This document shows, in pieces, positions 34,101 through 47,069 of a stretch of DNA of 64,000 nucleotides. Position numbers and translations under genes: made by a program. Origin of the DNA: Pontederia crassipes (taxonomy: Eukaryota > Streptophyta > Magnoliopsida > Commelinales > Pontederiaceae). Under the pieces are notes generated by a model, which made no database searches, was not told where the DNA came from, and saw only the letters and a program-made list of their open reading frames with translations. How positions within the stretch are numbered: position 1 is the stretch's first letter; every line of letters begins with the position of its first letter. The stretch spans positions 12,092,171-12,156,170 of the forward strand of contig CM060194.1 of the NCBI GenBank assembly GCA_030549335.1, written 5' to 3'.

Positions 34101-35640
34101 TATAGAATCATAAGACATCAAGAGGAGGGGTGAATTGGTGTTAAATCGAAAATATCGATTTTACAAAAATCATCACGGAAAATTAAAATTGATTTGTTAA
34201 TATTTAAACCAATACAAAAATGATCATATCACATGAATAATAAGGTAGGAAGGAGAGGGAGAGAGAAAGACAAACACAAGGTTCACAATGGTTTGTTAAC
34301 GAGATTCGGCCACATCTTGGTCTACGTCTCCACTCCGACTTCTCAACTTCGAGACTGTCAAAGATTTCACTAAACACCATTCCATCGTTCCAAATGAGGC
34401 AAGGAAGAAATCATTTACAACACACCAACTTTTCTCTGTTTTGAGAGGTAAGACACACCTCTCCTACTATGAAGTTTATCTTTTCTCTAATCCGAGAGGT
34501 AAGATAAAACTTTTTCTACACAGGAGTTCACACCCAAATCTCTGAGTAAATGTTTCTCTCTTTTACAATATAAAACACACAAGAAAGGAAGAGAGAAAAA
34601 AAAATAAAATATTTGCAACTTGGAGTTCAAATGGACTTCTCAAATATTCTTCCCACCTTTCCTTGGAAGTCTTAATCATTCCCGCACCTTTGAGTCCTCT
34701 TTTATAGTCTTTTAACTCCATTTAGTCATTGAGGCTTATTTCCTAATTTTGGGGCCAAAATATGACCATTATAGTACATTCTACGCACTGACCGGTCGAT
34801 TGTTCTGCCTCACCGGTCGATCGGTGCACTTTCTTTTTTAAAAAATATGACCTTCATGAATTTTACACTATCCGGTCGACTAGTACCTCGACCGACTTAG
34901 TTTCGAGATTCTATTTATTCAAACTCGACATTTTCTGCACTGACCGATCGACCGATGTACCTAGCTGGTCGACCGGTATTCCAGCCGCCAGGTCGACCGT
35001 CCTGTACTATTTTAAGCATAACTTTTTGCACAGTTATCCAAAATGAGATGATTTTTTATTCTATGGAAAGCTAACAAAATTCTCTAGAAATTTTATATTC
35101 ATCATGCATCCAAAATCTAATGTTATCATAGTAAAATAATGATTCAAAGTTCATTATACAAAATTGTCCATTTCAAATAAAATATTTTAGACATTTACTC
35201 TTTCATATATAATTTTTCATATGAGTACCAAATGATAAGATATTTGATTCTATGAAAAGCTAACAAATCTATAACTTTTATATCATTCCCTTGATTCAAA
35301 TCTCATGATAGAATACTCAACTATTAAGTGCAAGTTTAGCACATAAAATAAACTTCAAATTTAACTTTTCAAACTTTACTTAAATGTAACTTTTTACATG
35401 GTTGTCCAAATGAGGTGATTCTTAATTCTGTACAAAGATAAGAGAATTATCTATAACTTTTATATTCATTCATTAATGTAAATCTCATGAGAACATAAAT
35501 AAATATTAATCAAAATTTTAATTCATGAAGCAACTTATTTCTATTTAGAACTTTTTCATTATTTTAAATATAATTTTAACATTTCAAGATTTGTATCATC
35601 AAAATATAATTTTATAGAGCATAGAAACTTTGCTCCAACA
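34101..35640 (-). repeat. 5' LTR of the minus-strand copia
   Basis: 1540 bp, bounded by the tRNA-Met primer-binding site on the interior side and by TGTTGGAGCA on the outer side. Contains several accggtcgatcggt-type palindromes at about 34790-35010. Confidence 0.85.
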
Positions 35641-35880
35641 ACACTCATGCCCTCAGGTAATGCTCGTTCGTTTGCTCATGTGTTCGCTTCCTCTCCAACT
35701 GATTTGTCTGCAGTGAGATTATTTCCCTCCATAAAATCCTATTTTTTTTGTCTTTTCATCTTTGGTGTCACTCACATTTTGTCTGTGTTTGCACACATTC
35801 TTCTACTTTGGTGCTCGAATTTTTGTCTTTTGCAATTGCTTTTGCTGCTCCAATGTTTGGATATGCTTGAGTTTTTATGT
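35641..35880. repeat. Second copy of the leader-like sequence
   Basis: Matches 25600-25790 (cctcaggtaatgctcgttcg versus cctccggtaacactcgttca, and ctttggtgtcactcacattt). It continues the sequence that is cut at 25881 by the copia element, which supports the assignment of the insertion point. Confidence 0.75.
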
Positions 35881-36130
35881 TAATCTAAAATTGTTACTTA
35901 GGCCGATTAGATTTTAGAGTAAAGAGCGTCTCAAACTTTATGTTAATATAAGCACTCTTGTGTTAGTATTGGAAAGAGTAATTGCTGCCCCTTTATTTTT
36001 TAATGATTAATTGAAATGAACTTATATTTGAGTTTGTTACCAGCATCCTTTTAGATATTTTGTGAAATTATTTCTTGAAATGAGTCATATAGTAAACACA
36101 TTGAATTTATCAAAACTTTCCTTAGTAACA

Positions 36131-36800
36131 TATGGATGCAATTGAGTTAAGACAACATTGTGAAGATGAACAAATTGAAGAACATATTTGCACACAAGAA
36201 ATGTATATATACCAACAGTTTTGGTAAAAGGTTTTCTTCTAAACCACTAACACAAGTTTGAAGCAAAACATTGTGAATTGAATGTATGATTTTCTTTACA
36301 CTTTTATTTATATTTTTGTAACTACAGTTTGCTCAATGCTAAGAAAAGTGTGAATGAATATATACAAATTAATGATGTGAATCAAAAGTCACATGAAATT
36401 AGTAAGCCATATGTTGGAATGACATTTGATACTATAATCTTTATGCTAAGGTAGTGGGTTTCTCAATACAAATGAGGTCAAAAAGAAATAATCCAGTCAT
36501 AAGAAGAAGGCTAGTTTGATCTAAACAAGGTTATAAAATCATAATGACAAAAGAAGTATGGAAGAGAGGTGAAATGAAAAAGTGATGTTAGAGAGAGCTA
36601 TAGTTGGACTAAACAATGATGCTAAATGGAAGATTAAATCATTTGTCGAAGAATACACATTCTTTAACTACTCCATCTAAAGTTCGTATATCAAACACGG
36701 TCTTCTCTTCTAAGGCATATATGGAAAATATGCATAAACAAGGTTTAATTTGGTCCATCAACAATTGTAAAAGTTCTCAGGTTTTGTGTTGATTCATCTG
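36131..36800 (+). pseudogene. FAR1-domain fossil, likely from a second MULE
   Basis: An ATG at 36131 opens MDAIELRQHCEDEQIEEH, similar to FRS N-termini. After an intron-like gap comes KPYVGMTFDT (about 36400) and then, in broken frames, RNNPVIRRRLV, SKQGYK and KWKIKSFVEE. This is the order of the FAR1 DNA-binding domain. The catalytic core is absent. It is clearly decayed, with several stops and frame changes. Together with the leader-like sequence at 25.4 and 35.6 kb it is probably what is left of an old FAR1-type MULE on the plus strand. Confidence 0.7.
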
Positions 36801-37053
36801 CTAAGAGTCTCATATTGCAAGCATCACTTGAAAGCAATGTTGACCCACCCTCAACATCTTTGTCTATATATGTTGGAATAATGAGGTATTGCTGCACACC
36901 CTTACTTTTGGACTTAGCGCCCAAATGAACCTTCCCATTATTTTTGCAAACTATGCAATTTACAAAACTGCATAAGGCAATTTTGTGAACTGCACCTCTA
37001 GTAGTTATATGAATGATATTACATAAGTAGTAAACTCGTTTGCTCTTGGCACA
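36745..37053 (-). other. Unidentified open frame without an early ATG, about 100 codons
   Basis: One minus-strand frame is open from stop to stop and lacks an N-terminal ATG, so it may be an exon. It reads in part AVHKIALCSFVNCIVCKNNG, then QQYLIIPTYIDKDVEGG and SSDACNMRLLADE. It is cysteine-containing with ordinary composition, unlike the low-complexity chance frames nearby. I do not recognise the family. It lies directly beside, and on the opposite strand to, the FAR1 fossil, so it could be a captured gene fragment or chance. Confidence 0.35.
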
Positions 37054-37762
37054 ATTATAAATTTATTTTAAAAATAGTTTTAAAATATAAAACTAACAAA
37101 TTTTAAAAAATATATTAATTTGTGTATTATCTTTTTATTAAATACAATATATTATTATTTATGTTATGAAAATATAACGAAGTATAAAGAGTTAGCATAT
37201 AGTTCACAAATAATTAATTATGATGTTAAATTTTAATGAATAATAAAAATACCAAATGTTTATTCTAAAAATTACATTTGACTTTCCTTCCAAAACAATT
37301 ACAAGAATTAAGTTAATTCATCCAAAATTAAAATATTCAAAAAATTAGTAATCGAAACTATAATATGAAATTATGATTAAAGTTAACAAAAAATGATGCA
37401 TATATTTATAGAAAAATAAATTAGAATAATAAGCTAAAATATATTATATTTTTCATGCATCAAGATCAGTGTTACTTCCTTCTTTTCACTCTATTGAATA
37501 TAGCGATATTCTATTTCAATACGTTTTGCCTTAGAAGTATTTATCTGAATACTTATTTTAATGTGCCATTATTTTGAGGAATTATTTTTCTTCACATCCT
37601 AATTAAAAAGCAAGGAATTATTTTTCATCACCTTTATTATTCAAAATATTTTATTCCCTGGATTTTTTGAATTATTTCCAATTTAAAACCTATTTTTGCT
37701 AAACTTGATTACTATTTGTGCTAATAAATTTTTTGTGTTTATAGAAAATAACGATTAGCAAA
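37054..37762. other. AT-rich DNA without recognised features
   Basis: Very AT-rich sequence with no long frame, LTR or terminal repeat that I can identify. The last 100 bases may be leader of the copia fragment that follows. Confidence 0.5.
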
Positions 37763-38174
37763 ATGACTCATAAACTTATTATTTCTAAGCTAGAGAAGAT
37801 AGAATGTCTAAATGATGTTAATTATTACATGTCGAGCAGAAAGATTAGATACAGATTGATTCATGACAATTTAGAACCAATAATTGACTCTCCTGCCTTA
37901 ATACTTCTCGCAGAAGCTAATATTGAGCAAATAAGGGCTCATTATTAGAATAAGGTCTTTCACACTAATCCATATGCAAGATCATTTGATTAGGGTCTTC
38001 AAAACTCATAAAAACACTCATAGCTTGTGGAATGTTATTAAAGAAAAGTATGATTCGAAAACTCAACCGAACATACAACTGCTCCTCCATAAATATAATA
38101 CTTGTAAAATGTCATAGAGCATGTAAACAAGATAATTGTCATGCTAAAGACTTAGTGACTACAGATCCCCGCAA
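37763..38174 (+). mobile_element. Ty1/copia gag fragment, left part of an old element (fossil)
   Basis: Encodes a copia gag N-terminal segment (ISKLEKIECLNDVNYYM, then SRKIRYRLIHDNLEPIID) followed by SLWNVIKEKYDSKTQ and LLLHKYNTCKM, which match the Gag UBN2-like region. It is cut at 38174 by the LTR element that starts at 38175. A protease-region piece of what is probably the same element resumes after 54824. Fragmentary and old. Confidence 0.7.
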
Positions 38175-38948
38175 TGTAACGCCCTTAGCTCGGAAGATTC
38201 TCAAATTCAAAAGTCCAGCGTTAAGGCAATATAGTCGTACCAAGTTTTGGAACGTTACGGGTGAACGTTGGTAAAAGTGGGCGACGGTTATTATAATTGT
38301 CGAGTGGTTATGTCCTGAGCCGATGGTACATTGGTCAAATACCATGCGGCGTGCACATTGGCGGAAGGGGACCTTGGTAAATGGGTGGTATCATAAGGAT
38401 GACGTCTGGTTCGAATTTGAACAGAGGTGGCATTGCTCAAAGGGTGCAAGCGAACAGGTGCATTCACATATGGAATGGTGCATTCACTCTAGGCACATTT
38501 TCATGAAAGGATGCATCTGAAAGTTGCTAGAATTATGGAGGGACACCATCCATGATAACCAAGAGGGAATTAGGAGTCAATGAGCTTTGTATGTTGACTT
38601 AAAGCCAAAATCTCGGATTTGACTAAGAGAGGTGGCCAGTTACATTATTGAGAAGTTAGGAAACTACTTCCTAGTAGCCTATAAAAGGAAGAACTCCGCC
38701 AGGCATGTGCCTGGACAGAGACATTCTGGCACTTGAAGAGAAGTCTTCTAGAGCATTGAATGAGTAACTAGTCCCTCTGAGAGTGAGAAAATTTCTATTT
38801 GCCTTCTCTCATCAAAGAAGCGAGTGAGTGATCCTGGGAGAGCACAATCGGTGTTGTCGCCCTCCGTTCCTTGGGAGAAATGGCTTGAATCTCTAAGTGA
38901 AGGAAGGTGTCGGCCAACTTTGGAGTTCCGCTTCAGTGGTTGGTGACA
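38175..38948 (+). repeat. 5' LTR of the 38.2-54.8 kb element
   Basis: 774 bp, starting TGTAACGCCC and ending TGACA, aligned throughout with 54052-54824 (shared gtccagcgttaaggcaa and gggcgacggttattataatt). A TATA-like tataaaagga lies near 38682. Confidence 0.88.
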
Positions 38949-40978
38949 GTTCTGGTATTAGAGCCTGAGTACATGATTCGCGTCCTCAAATGGGAGACTT
39001 CAGTTAAGGAAAGGGTACTTCAAGGTTGTGCTAGTGGTGTGCAAGGTACGGAGAGGAACACCCTTGCTTAGCATTCCCAATAATGGACCAAGAAGAAGCT
39101 GTCTTGGACCAGCAATGTTGTATCAAGACCATGCGGCGCAATCTTGTGAATCTTGTCAACTTCAGCGGCATTCTGGGACACATGGAAGGTAAGTTAAAGG
39201 GGATACTGGACTCCTGGTGGAACAAGTTTAGGTATTACGCGCTGAAGTAGAGGGACTTCGAGCCTTTCTCCAGAAAAATCTTCCACCGCGCAGAATGATG
39301 GGACAACAGTTCAAGTCCTAATCCCAAACCTCCTATTCTTCCCAAGCCCATGTCCCTAAGAAGAAGAAAAAAATCGAGTGCTACTGCTATGGCAAGAACC
39401 ACCCGGTTCGAGACTGTCATGCCCGGCAGTGTACCCTATAAGCAATGTGCGTGGTCTGCATCGAGTCCAACGTGGAGGAAGAAGACCCTTCCGAGGAGGC
39501 AATGCCACATCCCTGAGTTGGGGTTGGGGGTTGGACGCAGTAGTCAAAGGCCAACGTTGCTGCTGTGTACGTGGAAGTCTTCTGCGGTGGTAGAAGACTT
39601 GGAGGGATCTGGACAAATAGGTGGGGAGTTAGAAGAAGGGATTTTAGTGTTGTTACTTGTTTTATTTTCTTACGGTCTTCATGGCGATTAGTGCTAAGTA
39701 ACACTTGTAATGTTCGTTCTGTCATAACGAAAATTTCCCTTTCTTCCCAATACTGGGATGCTTGTTTTTAAGTCTCTTGTGTTTTTGTGCATGGGTATAG
39801 GGATGGCAACCATAATGAAGGGAGTGTTGCCTCTCCCATTCATGGGACATGGTTGGACTGTTCGTTACCCAAAACAGGGAGATGCATGCGACAGATGTGG
39901 CCAGCGCATATCCTGGGCAGCCAAGAACATGATGGCAACATGTTCTAAGTAATGTCCTGACGGACATGAGAAAAGGAGCACCTTGGGGAAGTGTTCCCAA
40001 ATTTCTAAGTCTTACAAATGGGTTCCAAGAGATGGTGGGACAAGACATTCCGCGATAAAAGATCCAAGTAGTAGGCTTGACAATAAAGATGTTGCTGGTG
40101 AATGTCGCCTAAAATGAGAACATGAGGCACACATGTTCCCATGAGCTAGCATCGGGGTGGATGCTTGAAAAGTGTGTTTACCGGGGTGGGTAGATAACTT
40201 TGATGCTTCGGGCTTTTGGAGGGATGTCCAGTGAAGTTATAGGAAAATTTCACGAAGAGAATGAACACTTAGTGTTCGAGGAAATGTTTGCCAAGACATT
40301 CGAGACACAAGGGTGGACAATGGGATACTCTAGGTAAGAACAACATGAATGAAATGCTTTAGGATGTGTGACAAACATTCTGGTGGAGTGGTTGATCCAT
40401 GTTGGGATGTTAGTAATTGGCATCGCAACAAAGCATGCGACCCCATGCTTGGATGATGTTCGAGTGATGAACGCTCATCAAAGGATGTGGTGACACACAT
40501 CCTGGTCTGTAGTAGACACAGATAAGGGAACCCCAAGTAAACTGAATAATCGAAAGATGTTCAGTGGAGAACGGCTTTAGAAGCACCCATGCAGCTTAAT
40601 ACGTCCCAAGAAAGGACAGAAATAAGATGAGGGCAGTGCGAGTTTGATAATGACCGACTTTGGAACTCAACGAAGCCTTGAGACCAATGAGATCAAAAGA
40701 TTGCTTGAGAAGCATCCTCGGACCTGACATATCCCCAAAAGAAGTTAGATGAGGGCAGCATTGATTTGACCGCAATAAGTTGTGGTACTCATTCAAGCCT
40801 TGGAACAAGACAACATACGAGTGGGTGGCACACTCCAAGGGTCCAATAGAAAGAGGTGTGCGGAGACCTCTATCTTGAATTTTGTCATGCCTTGAAGAGG
40901 AGATGGGAACTCCTTTAAGACAGATTATGATAGAGGCAATATTACTTGCCTTACTCGTCCCTGTCAAGGGATGAGTAG

Positions 40979-43086
40979 TGTAACAACCGACAGACAACAA
41001 AAAAAAATAAAGATAAAGCAAGATTTAAATGGCCAGCTGGAGATATGGCCTTGAACAATTAACCGTGATTGGAGATGAGATCAAGTCAAACAAGGAGAGT
41101 AAAATACAATCCGTTAAATAGAGGATTAAAACATTAAAAACTCTCTCTCACCACCGGTATCAACCAAAACGAGCCTCTTCTTTTTATTTTTTTTTCTTTC
41201 GGACGGCCATCTTCGTGCGCTTGACCCACCTCACGCAAGTCTTAGAAGAAGAGGAAAAATTCGTGAATGTTCTGGTTGTAAGCTGATTTAAGGAGAGGAA
41301 CGACTCGTAGAGGAGCCACGTTCATACGAGCAGGGGGCGGGTACACGACATCGCTAATCCGGACTAATATGCACGTACAAACGCGAAAACCAGGTGGGTG
41401 AATCGAAATCACCTTGCATGACCTCTGAATTATTCTAATCCATGCCGTAATTAATTACGAAACGAAAAGGATCAAGAAGAAGTTTTCCTAGGATTCTTGT
41501 TTGATTATTGAATTCTTGTTTGATTCATGATTTGCTTATTGTTTGAATTAATTCTGTTTGTTCTATTTCTATCTTATTGATTGCTAGGATGTAGGATTTA
41601 GATTAGAACAAAAGTCTGTTAAGGATCCATGTGATTTTCGGATTGAAATCGGCTGGAATCCGTCGCCGTCATGGCCGTGCCACCTTTTGGCACGCCCGTG
41701 CCATTATTGTTACGGCCGTTCCACGCCATGTGCACACCCGTACTATGACCCGATGAGACAAAGTAAAAAGCCAGTCGAGTTCGGTCGACCGAGTGCTCAA
41801 CCGATCATGGCCGTGCCACCGTTCCGGCACGGCCGTGCCATGACTAGCCTAGCCACACGTAGGAAAATCGGTTGTCCGATTCTTGAATCGGTCAATCGAT
41901 CTCACCCTCTATCACGGCCGTGCCCTCTTATGGCACGTCTGTGCCACCTCACAGATCCAGATCGGCACAACCGTGCCGCCCTATTGTCACGGCCGTGCCG
42001 GGCCACAAAATAGCCCTTGATTTTTTACCCATCAGTCTTCCCCTATTTTGATATAAACGTTATCGATTGCCTTATGATTCCAACATGAACTCTTTTTCCT
42101 GATTTACCTCATACCGATTTTCAGGAACCTTTTTTATTAGATTTATTAATTAATTATCTTTTAAATCCGAATATTGCCTATGTACAATTGATCCTATTTT
42201 CTTGACCCTACAAGGATCCCTCACCGATTTCCAAGATCTATTCTCTCATTGATTTATTTTCTTATTGATCTCATCGTATTCATTGAACAAAGAACAAAGA
42301 GCTATAAGTTATTCAAAGCGATTAATAAGATCAGACGAAAGATTAACAATGGGTTGTCAGTCCAAGCCAAGTGCATCAAGATAAGGGTCGCTCCCTTGGT
42401 CATAGTTTGATCACCCATTGACCCGCACGAGGCCGTATCGTTTGCTGGGCATACCCCAAGAACTAAAGGCACCTAAAGTTATCCTGATTGCTAATAAATA
42501 ACCAAGATCAAGAAACATGTTCAAGTCAAGTCAAGCTACTGTCATGATTTTCAAGTATGCTATAAGTTCATGTTTATTAATCATCATGTTACTCTCATGA
42601 TTCATGATATCCTTTGATCTTATCCTTATCATGATCTATGATGCTGCCATGTTATCCTTTCAAGTTCAAGTCAAGCATGATTATTTATCTCTGATTATTT
42701 TATTCATGTTATGCATCGTATATCATGTAGTTCCCCACTAGGCTGTAAAGCTTACGGGAGGACCTCCTCCCCTGTGTCTGATTTCCACAGGACCATGTTA
42801 GTGACGAGGTGGAGTGGTGTATGGTGACGAAGCTCTGGCGATAAGACAGCGCATGAACAATTGACTTATTAGTTTCCTTTTTCCTTTCGCATTTATAGCT
42901 TCATGATGTAGCCATTTTTTTAGACTTCCGCATATTCATGTTATCTTCTTTTATTTTATTATTTTCCGCTGACATGTCTCGATTCTTGACTGAGATATGG
43001 TCAATATTATGATCAAGTCATAGCATGCCATAGCGTCTCCAAGTTGGTATTCACCACGTGGCGAGGGTCGATTTGGGGGCGTTACA
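40979..43086 (+). mobile_element. Solo LTR, 2.1 kb, Ty3/gypsy-like (fossil)
   Basis: Begins TGTAACAACCG and ends GGGGGCGTTACA, with a perfect 5-bp target duplication AGTAG at 40974-40978 and 43087-43091. The ends resemble LTRs of plant chromoviruses. It has no internal coding or second LTR. From 41650 to 42010 it carries a dense field of cacggccgtgccac palindromic words. Confidence 0.85.
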
Positions 43087-44241
43087 AGTAGTGTGGCTGA
43101 AAAGTGATTGAGAGCACTCGAGGGAGTCGGTCAGTGGATGGTCAATGGATGAAAGATGTGGTGCCCACATCTGAAGGAATCGGTCATGCCACGCGAATGC
43201 GGGGAGATATCATCATTCGAAGGATCTTGTAGGGATCCGATTTTTGAAGACAATGGGTGAACTTGCCACTCACACATGTTTCATAGAATGTGAAATGACA
43301 GTCATTTCAAGCATGACAGAAGGATTGGAAGATATCCGAAGTAGTCAGCCAACTGAATGGCCTGGAGGTGAAAGGATCGTGTAGTATCCGAGTATAGCTG
43401 GTTATGTCAAATAGCTGGTCATGTTAGATAGATCTTGGGCGGTACCTAGGTCTAGGAGAATTCGTAGTGATTATGGTTCATTGGCGACCATATGAATGAC
43501 TTGATCACTCATACCGTGGGGCATGAACGGTGCAACAAAAGGATTGAAAGATATCCGAAGGAGTTAGCCAACCGAATGGCAAGGGGCTGAAGGATGGTAA
43601 TTGTCTGAAGGAGTCAACCATGTCGGGTGGGTTATGGGCGGTTCTCATATCCACGAGAATCCGAAGTGATTCTATTCATGGCTGATCATTGCGACGGCTT
43701 AGCTACTCGTACATTGGTGCATGGACGATATTGGGACAGGAATTTATGATACTTTGCCCAGATTAGTTTGGTGACCGATCAATGTTCCAAATCAGTTTGG
43801 TGACTAATCGATGTCCTCGACTAGTTTGGTGACTAATTGATAAGACGACAAGGAAAGTAAGTTAGTGCATTCTTTGTATCTATGATGGAAAAAACTTACA
43901 CCAAATGCCCTCCAACTTTACTTTGTAATAGTGATGTTCTTCATCTTTTAATTCATTTCACCCGATGCTCTCTTTACCTGGGATAGACGTTCTCCTGATC
44001 GCGGAGCTGATGTGGCGCGTATGTGACGCTGACAGAACATCTTTTCTTCTCTCGTACATATGTGGTAATATTAAAAAAATAAAAAATGCCACGATGGAGG
44101 AAGGCACACACCGAGTTCCCCTGAGCTCCGATGAGACGCCGACTAGGTCGCCCCCCCCCCCCCCGACCTCGCCGACAAGTGAGGTCGCAAGGGCGCGCAC
44201 CGACGAGGTTGCAGAGGGGCTGAGCCCCCTCCCCTTCTCCT

Positions 44242-45306
44242 TGTTGAATCTCATATTTTGATGATAACAAATCAAATTGGATATAAAAGGTACTAATCTA
44301 TGCTCAAGTGATGATATACACAGGTGTAGAATTGATATGATCTCAGTTGTAGAAGAAATCGCCAATTAAAATGATAAATAAAATTTCAACATACGGCCGA
44401 TCGCGATCGATCGGTCGATTGATATCAAGCGGAAGAAAAGTCGAGACTGTACTGGTCAATGATTCGGTCGCTACGCCGGTCGACCGAACAGCACAGGGAC
44501 GAATTCAAGAAATGTCAAGACTGTACCGGTCGATGATCCGGTCGATGCACCGGTCGCCCGATCAACAAAGGACGAATTTCAGAAAAAGTCGAGACTATAT
44601 ATACCGGTCGACGTTCCGACCGAAGGACAGGTTGACCGGACAGCTCAAAAAAGTAACAAATATGTCGCAACGGTCATATTGACCGGTCAATCGGCTCATT
44701 AATGCAGTCGATCGGTCATAGTGCTAGATGAACAGTAACAGCTATTTTTTCTAGAAAAAAATCATGGAAAACCTTCTGGACGAGATTCTCACTTGTATAA
44801 GACTGGAGTGTCAAAGCTTGAAGAAAACTTATCCAAGCAAGCAAGATTATTCAAAAGAGTATTTCAAGTTCTTGATCCCAAATTTGCAAGTTCTTCCCTT
44901 TTCTCTTCCAAACTTTGAGTGTGAAAAATTTGTAAAAGAATAGAGTTAGAGGGAATCTTTATTCTCTGATCTAGTGAAGGTTGAAAGCTCGTTGTAAAAG
45001 ACGAGTGATTTATCTCTTGAGCGGAGAAGAAGGCGTGTGGTGTAAAAAGGGTTGTTCTCTCCCTATAAGAAAAGAGAAAGATAGTGGATCTCCGGCGGTC
45101 TCGAGGTCGAGAAGTTGGAGCGGGAACGTAGGCCAAAGAGTTGGGACTGAACCTCGTCAACATATCGTGTCTCACTATGTTTGCTCTCTTGCTCATTTTT
45201 ATGATTTGTTTGTGATCGTTTTTAGTAATTTTCTGAAAGTGATTTTATAAAAAGATTTTTAAATACCAATTCAACCCCCTCTCCTCTTGGTGCTTTCGAT
45301 CCTACA
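44242..45306 (+). repeat. 5' LTR of the SIRE-type copia
   Basis: 1065 bp, matching 52040 to about 53008. It contains palindromic accggtcgaccg-type words at 44390-44720 and a conserved block with gcggagaagaaggcgtgtgg. Confidence 0.9.
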
Positions 45307-45569
45307 ATTGGTATCAGAGCAGGTTGCTTATTTTTTAGATTTAAAAATCTTTAGAGCTATAGCATCAAGTGGATTCAGTTTTTCTGAAGGTCAATCGATT
45401 AATCGCCTTCGCTTTTTAATGCATCTAATTTTGCATATTGGAAAATTAGGATACAAGCATATGTATGTTCCATTGATATTGACATGTGGGATGTCGTTTA
45501 AAAAATGTTTTGATCTACGTGGAAAATCTCCTTTGGAATATACCGAAGGAGAAAGGCTTTTGATAAAAC

Positions 45570-46866
45570 TTGATTGGAAGGCTAAAAACATTTTTTTATT
45601 GTGCTTTGGATCCGACGGAGTTTAATCGGGTTTCTAGTTGTTCAAGTGCTAATGAAATTTGGAAGAAACTTATTATCACTCATGAAGGAACCGACAAAGT
45701 TAAGGAATCTATATTGAACATTCTAAATCACCAATATGATTCTTTCAAAATGCATGAAAATGAATCTATAATGAGATGGTTGTTTGTTTTAATGATATTG
45801 TGAATGGCTTAGTCTCCTTGGGCGAGTCAAGAACTAATTCTCAAAGGTAAAAAAGTTTCTCAGGTCCCTCTCCTCCAGATGGCATACAAAGAGGACCGTG
45901 ATCGAAGAGAAGGATTTGAACAAGTTAGATTTTGACGATCTTATAGGTTCACTCTTGACATATGAGATAGGAATCAATGAGGATGAAGAAGCAAATGCTC
46001 CAAAGAGAAAAACTCTGATATTGAAAGCAAATAAAGATGAGGAAGACACAAATGAAGAAGATGAAGATCTTGATGAAAAGAAGCTTGTCCTATATGCAAA
46101 GAAACTTGACAAATATATCAAGTTTGCCAAGCAAAAGAAGAGGAATGACTTCACCAAGAAAAGATCATCATCAAGTAAGAATCAAATAACTTGCTTTGAA
46201 TGCAAAAAGGTTGGACATTGTAAAAATGAATGTCCAAATTTGATCAAAAAGGAACAAGATGGAGAAAATTCAAGAAGGAAGAAAAAAACTCTTCAAACAA
46301 CTTGGGATGAAAGCGAAGATGAAGAGAATGATTTCAACACCTCCTCAAATGATGATGAAGAAGCTTACATATGTCTAATGGTTAATAACCACGAGGTATC
46401 ATCTAATTCATCTAGCTCTAGTGATAGTGAATCTTTTAATGTGCGTAATGAGTTTAGAATTCTTATCAATAAATATCGATGCCTAAAAAAGAAATATGAT
46501 AATCTAAAAATAGAATTTGAAAATATGCAAAAGAAAGATAAACATGTTAGAGCATGTAAAAAGTGTGACATATTAAGTGAAGAAAACACTAGTTTAGAAT
46601 TCTTAATTGAAAAATTGAAAATGGAAAATAGTACACTAAGATTATCATGTGAAAAACAAAATGAAAAATGTGCATGCTTGAAAAACGAAATCAAGAATCT
46701 AAAAGATGAAATTAAAAAATTTTCTAATGAAAGCAAAATGTTAGATGTCATGCTTAGTGGATCTAGAATGCCTTCAAATAAAAAGGGACTTGGATTTAAC
46801 TCTTTTGAAAAGAAAAATGACAAAAGAATTTTATTTGTTAAAGCATCACATAGTAATGAAAAATAA
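45570..46866 (+). mobile_element. gag region of the SIRE-type copia (fossil)
   Basis: Open stretches carry a gag matrix/capsid-like part (DFDDLIGSLLTYEI), a CCHC zinc knuckle CFECKKVGHCKNECP at 46188-46232, an acidic serine-rich segment (SSNSSSSSDSESF) and a coiled-coil-like lysine/glutamate-rich tail. This is the standard SIRE Gag layout. The longest open part, 45898-46866, runs 322 codons. Confidence 0.85.
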
Positions 46867-47069
46867 TATATTACTTGTTTTCACTGTGGATATGAAGAAC
46901 ATTATTCATATGATTGCAAAGTTAGAAAAGGAACAAATAAAGGAATGAAGAAAATTTGGGTCCCGAAAAGAATCATTTCTAACCAAGATAGACTTGAGTA
47001 AAGTTGGGTACCAAAAAGATGAGATTCTCAATTTCTTTCTTGTAGGGAGAGCCAAAGCTTAATGATAGT

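Larger units (their letters stand above)
25882..35640 (-). mobile_element. SIRE/Maximus-like Ty1/copia derivative, minus strand (fossil)
   Basis: LTRs lie at 34101-35640 (5' in element orientation) and 25882-27279 (3'). In element orientation the LTR begins TGTTGGAGCA. The primer-binding site ggtatcagagc (complement at about 34087-34099) matches initiator tRNA-Met. A purine tract, aaaaagggagaga, abuts the 3' LTR. Flanks gcgct and acact are compatible with a decayed 5-bp target duplication. Only a gag remnant is recognised. The remaining interior (27280-27609 and 30318-32850) is AT-rich without pol domains I can follow. It is broken in many places, and the LTR divergence is clear by eye, so it is old. 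It contains a solo LTR of another family. Confidence 0.85.

Noticed and set aside
41687-42013. 108-codon plus frame with His/Pro/Arg-rich repeats.
   Set aside because: A product of the cacggccgtgcc repeat field inside a solo LTR.
43958-44365. Frames of 98-135 codons in the GC-rich MULE end.
   Set aside because: Present on both strands and across a C run; they reflect composition of the TIR and the start of the copia LTR.
45834-46823. Minus-strand frames of 107 and 152 codons.
   Set aside because: Shadows of the gag frame on the plus strand, Phe/Ser-rich as expected from antisense of Lys/Glu codons.
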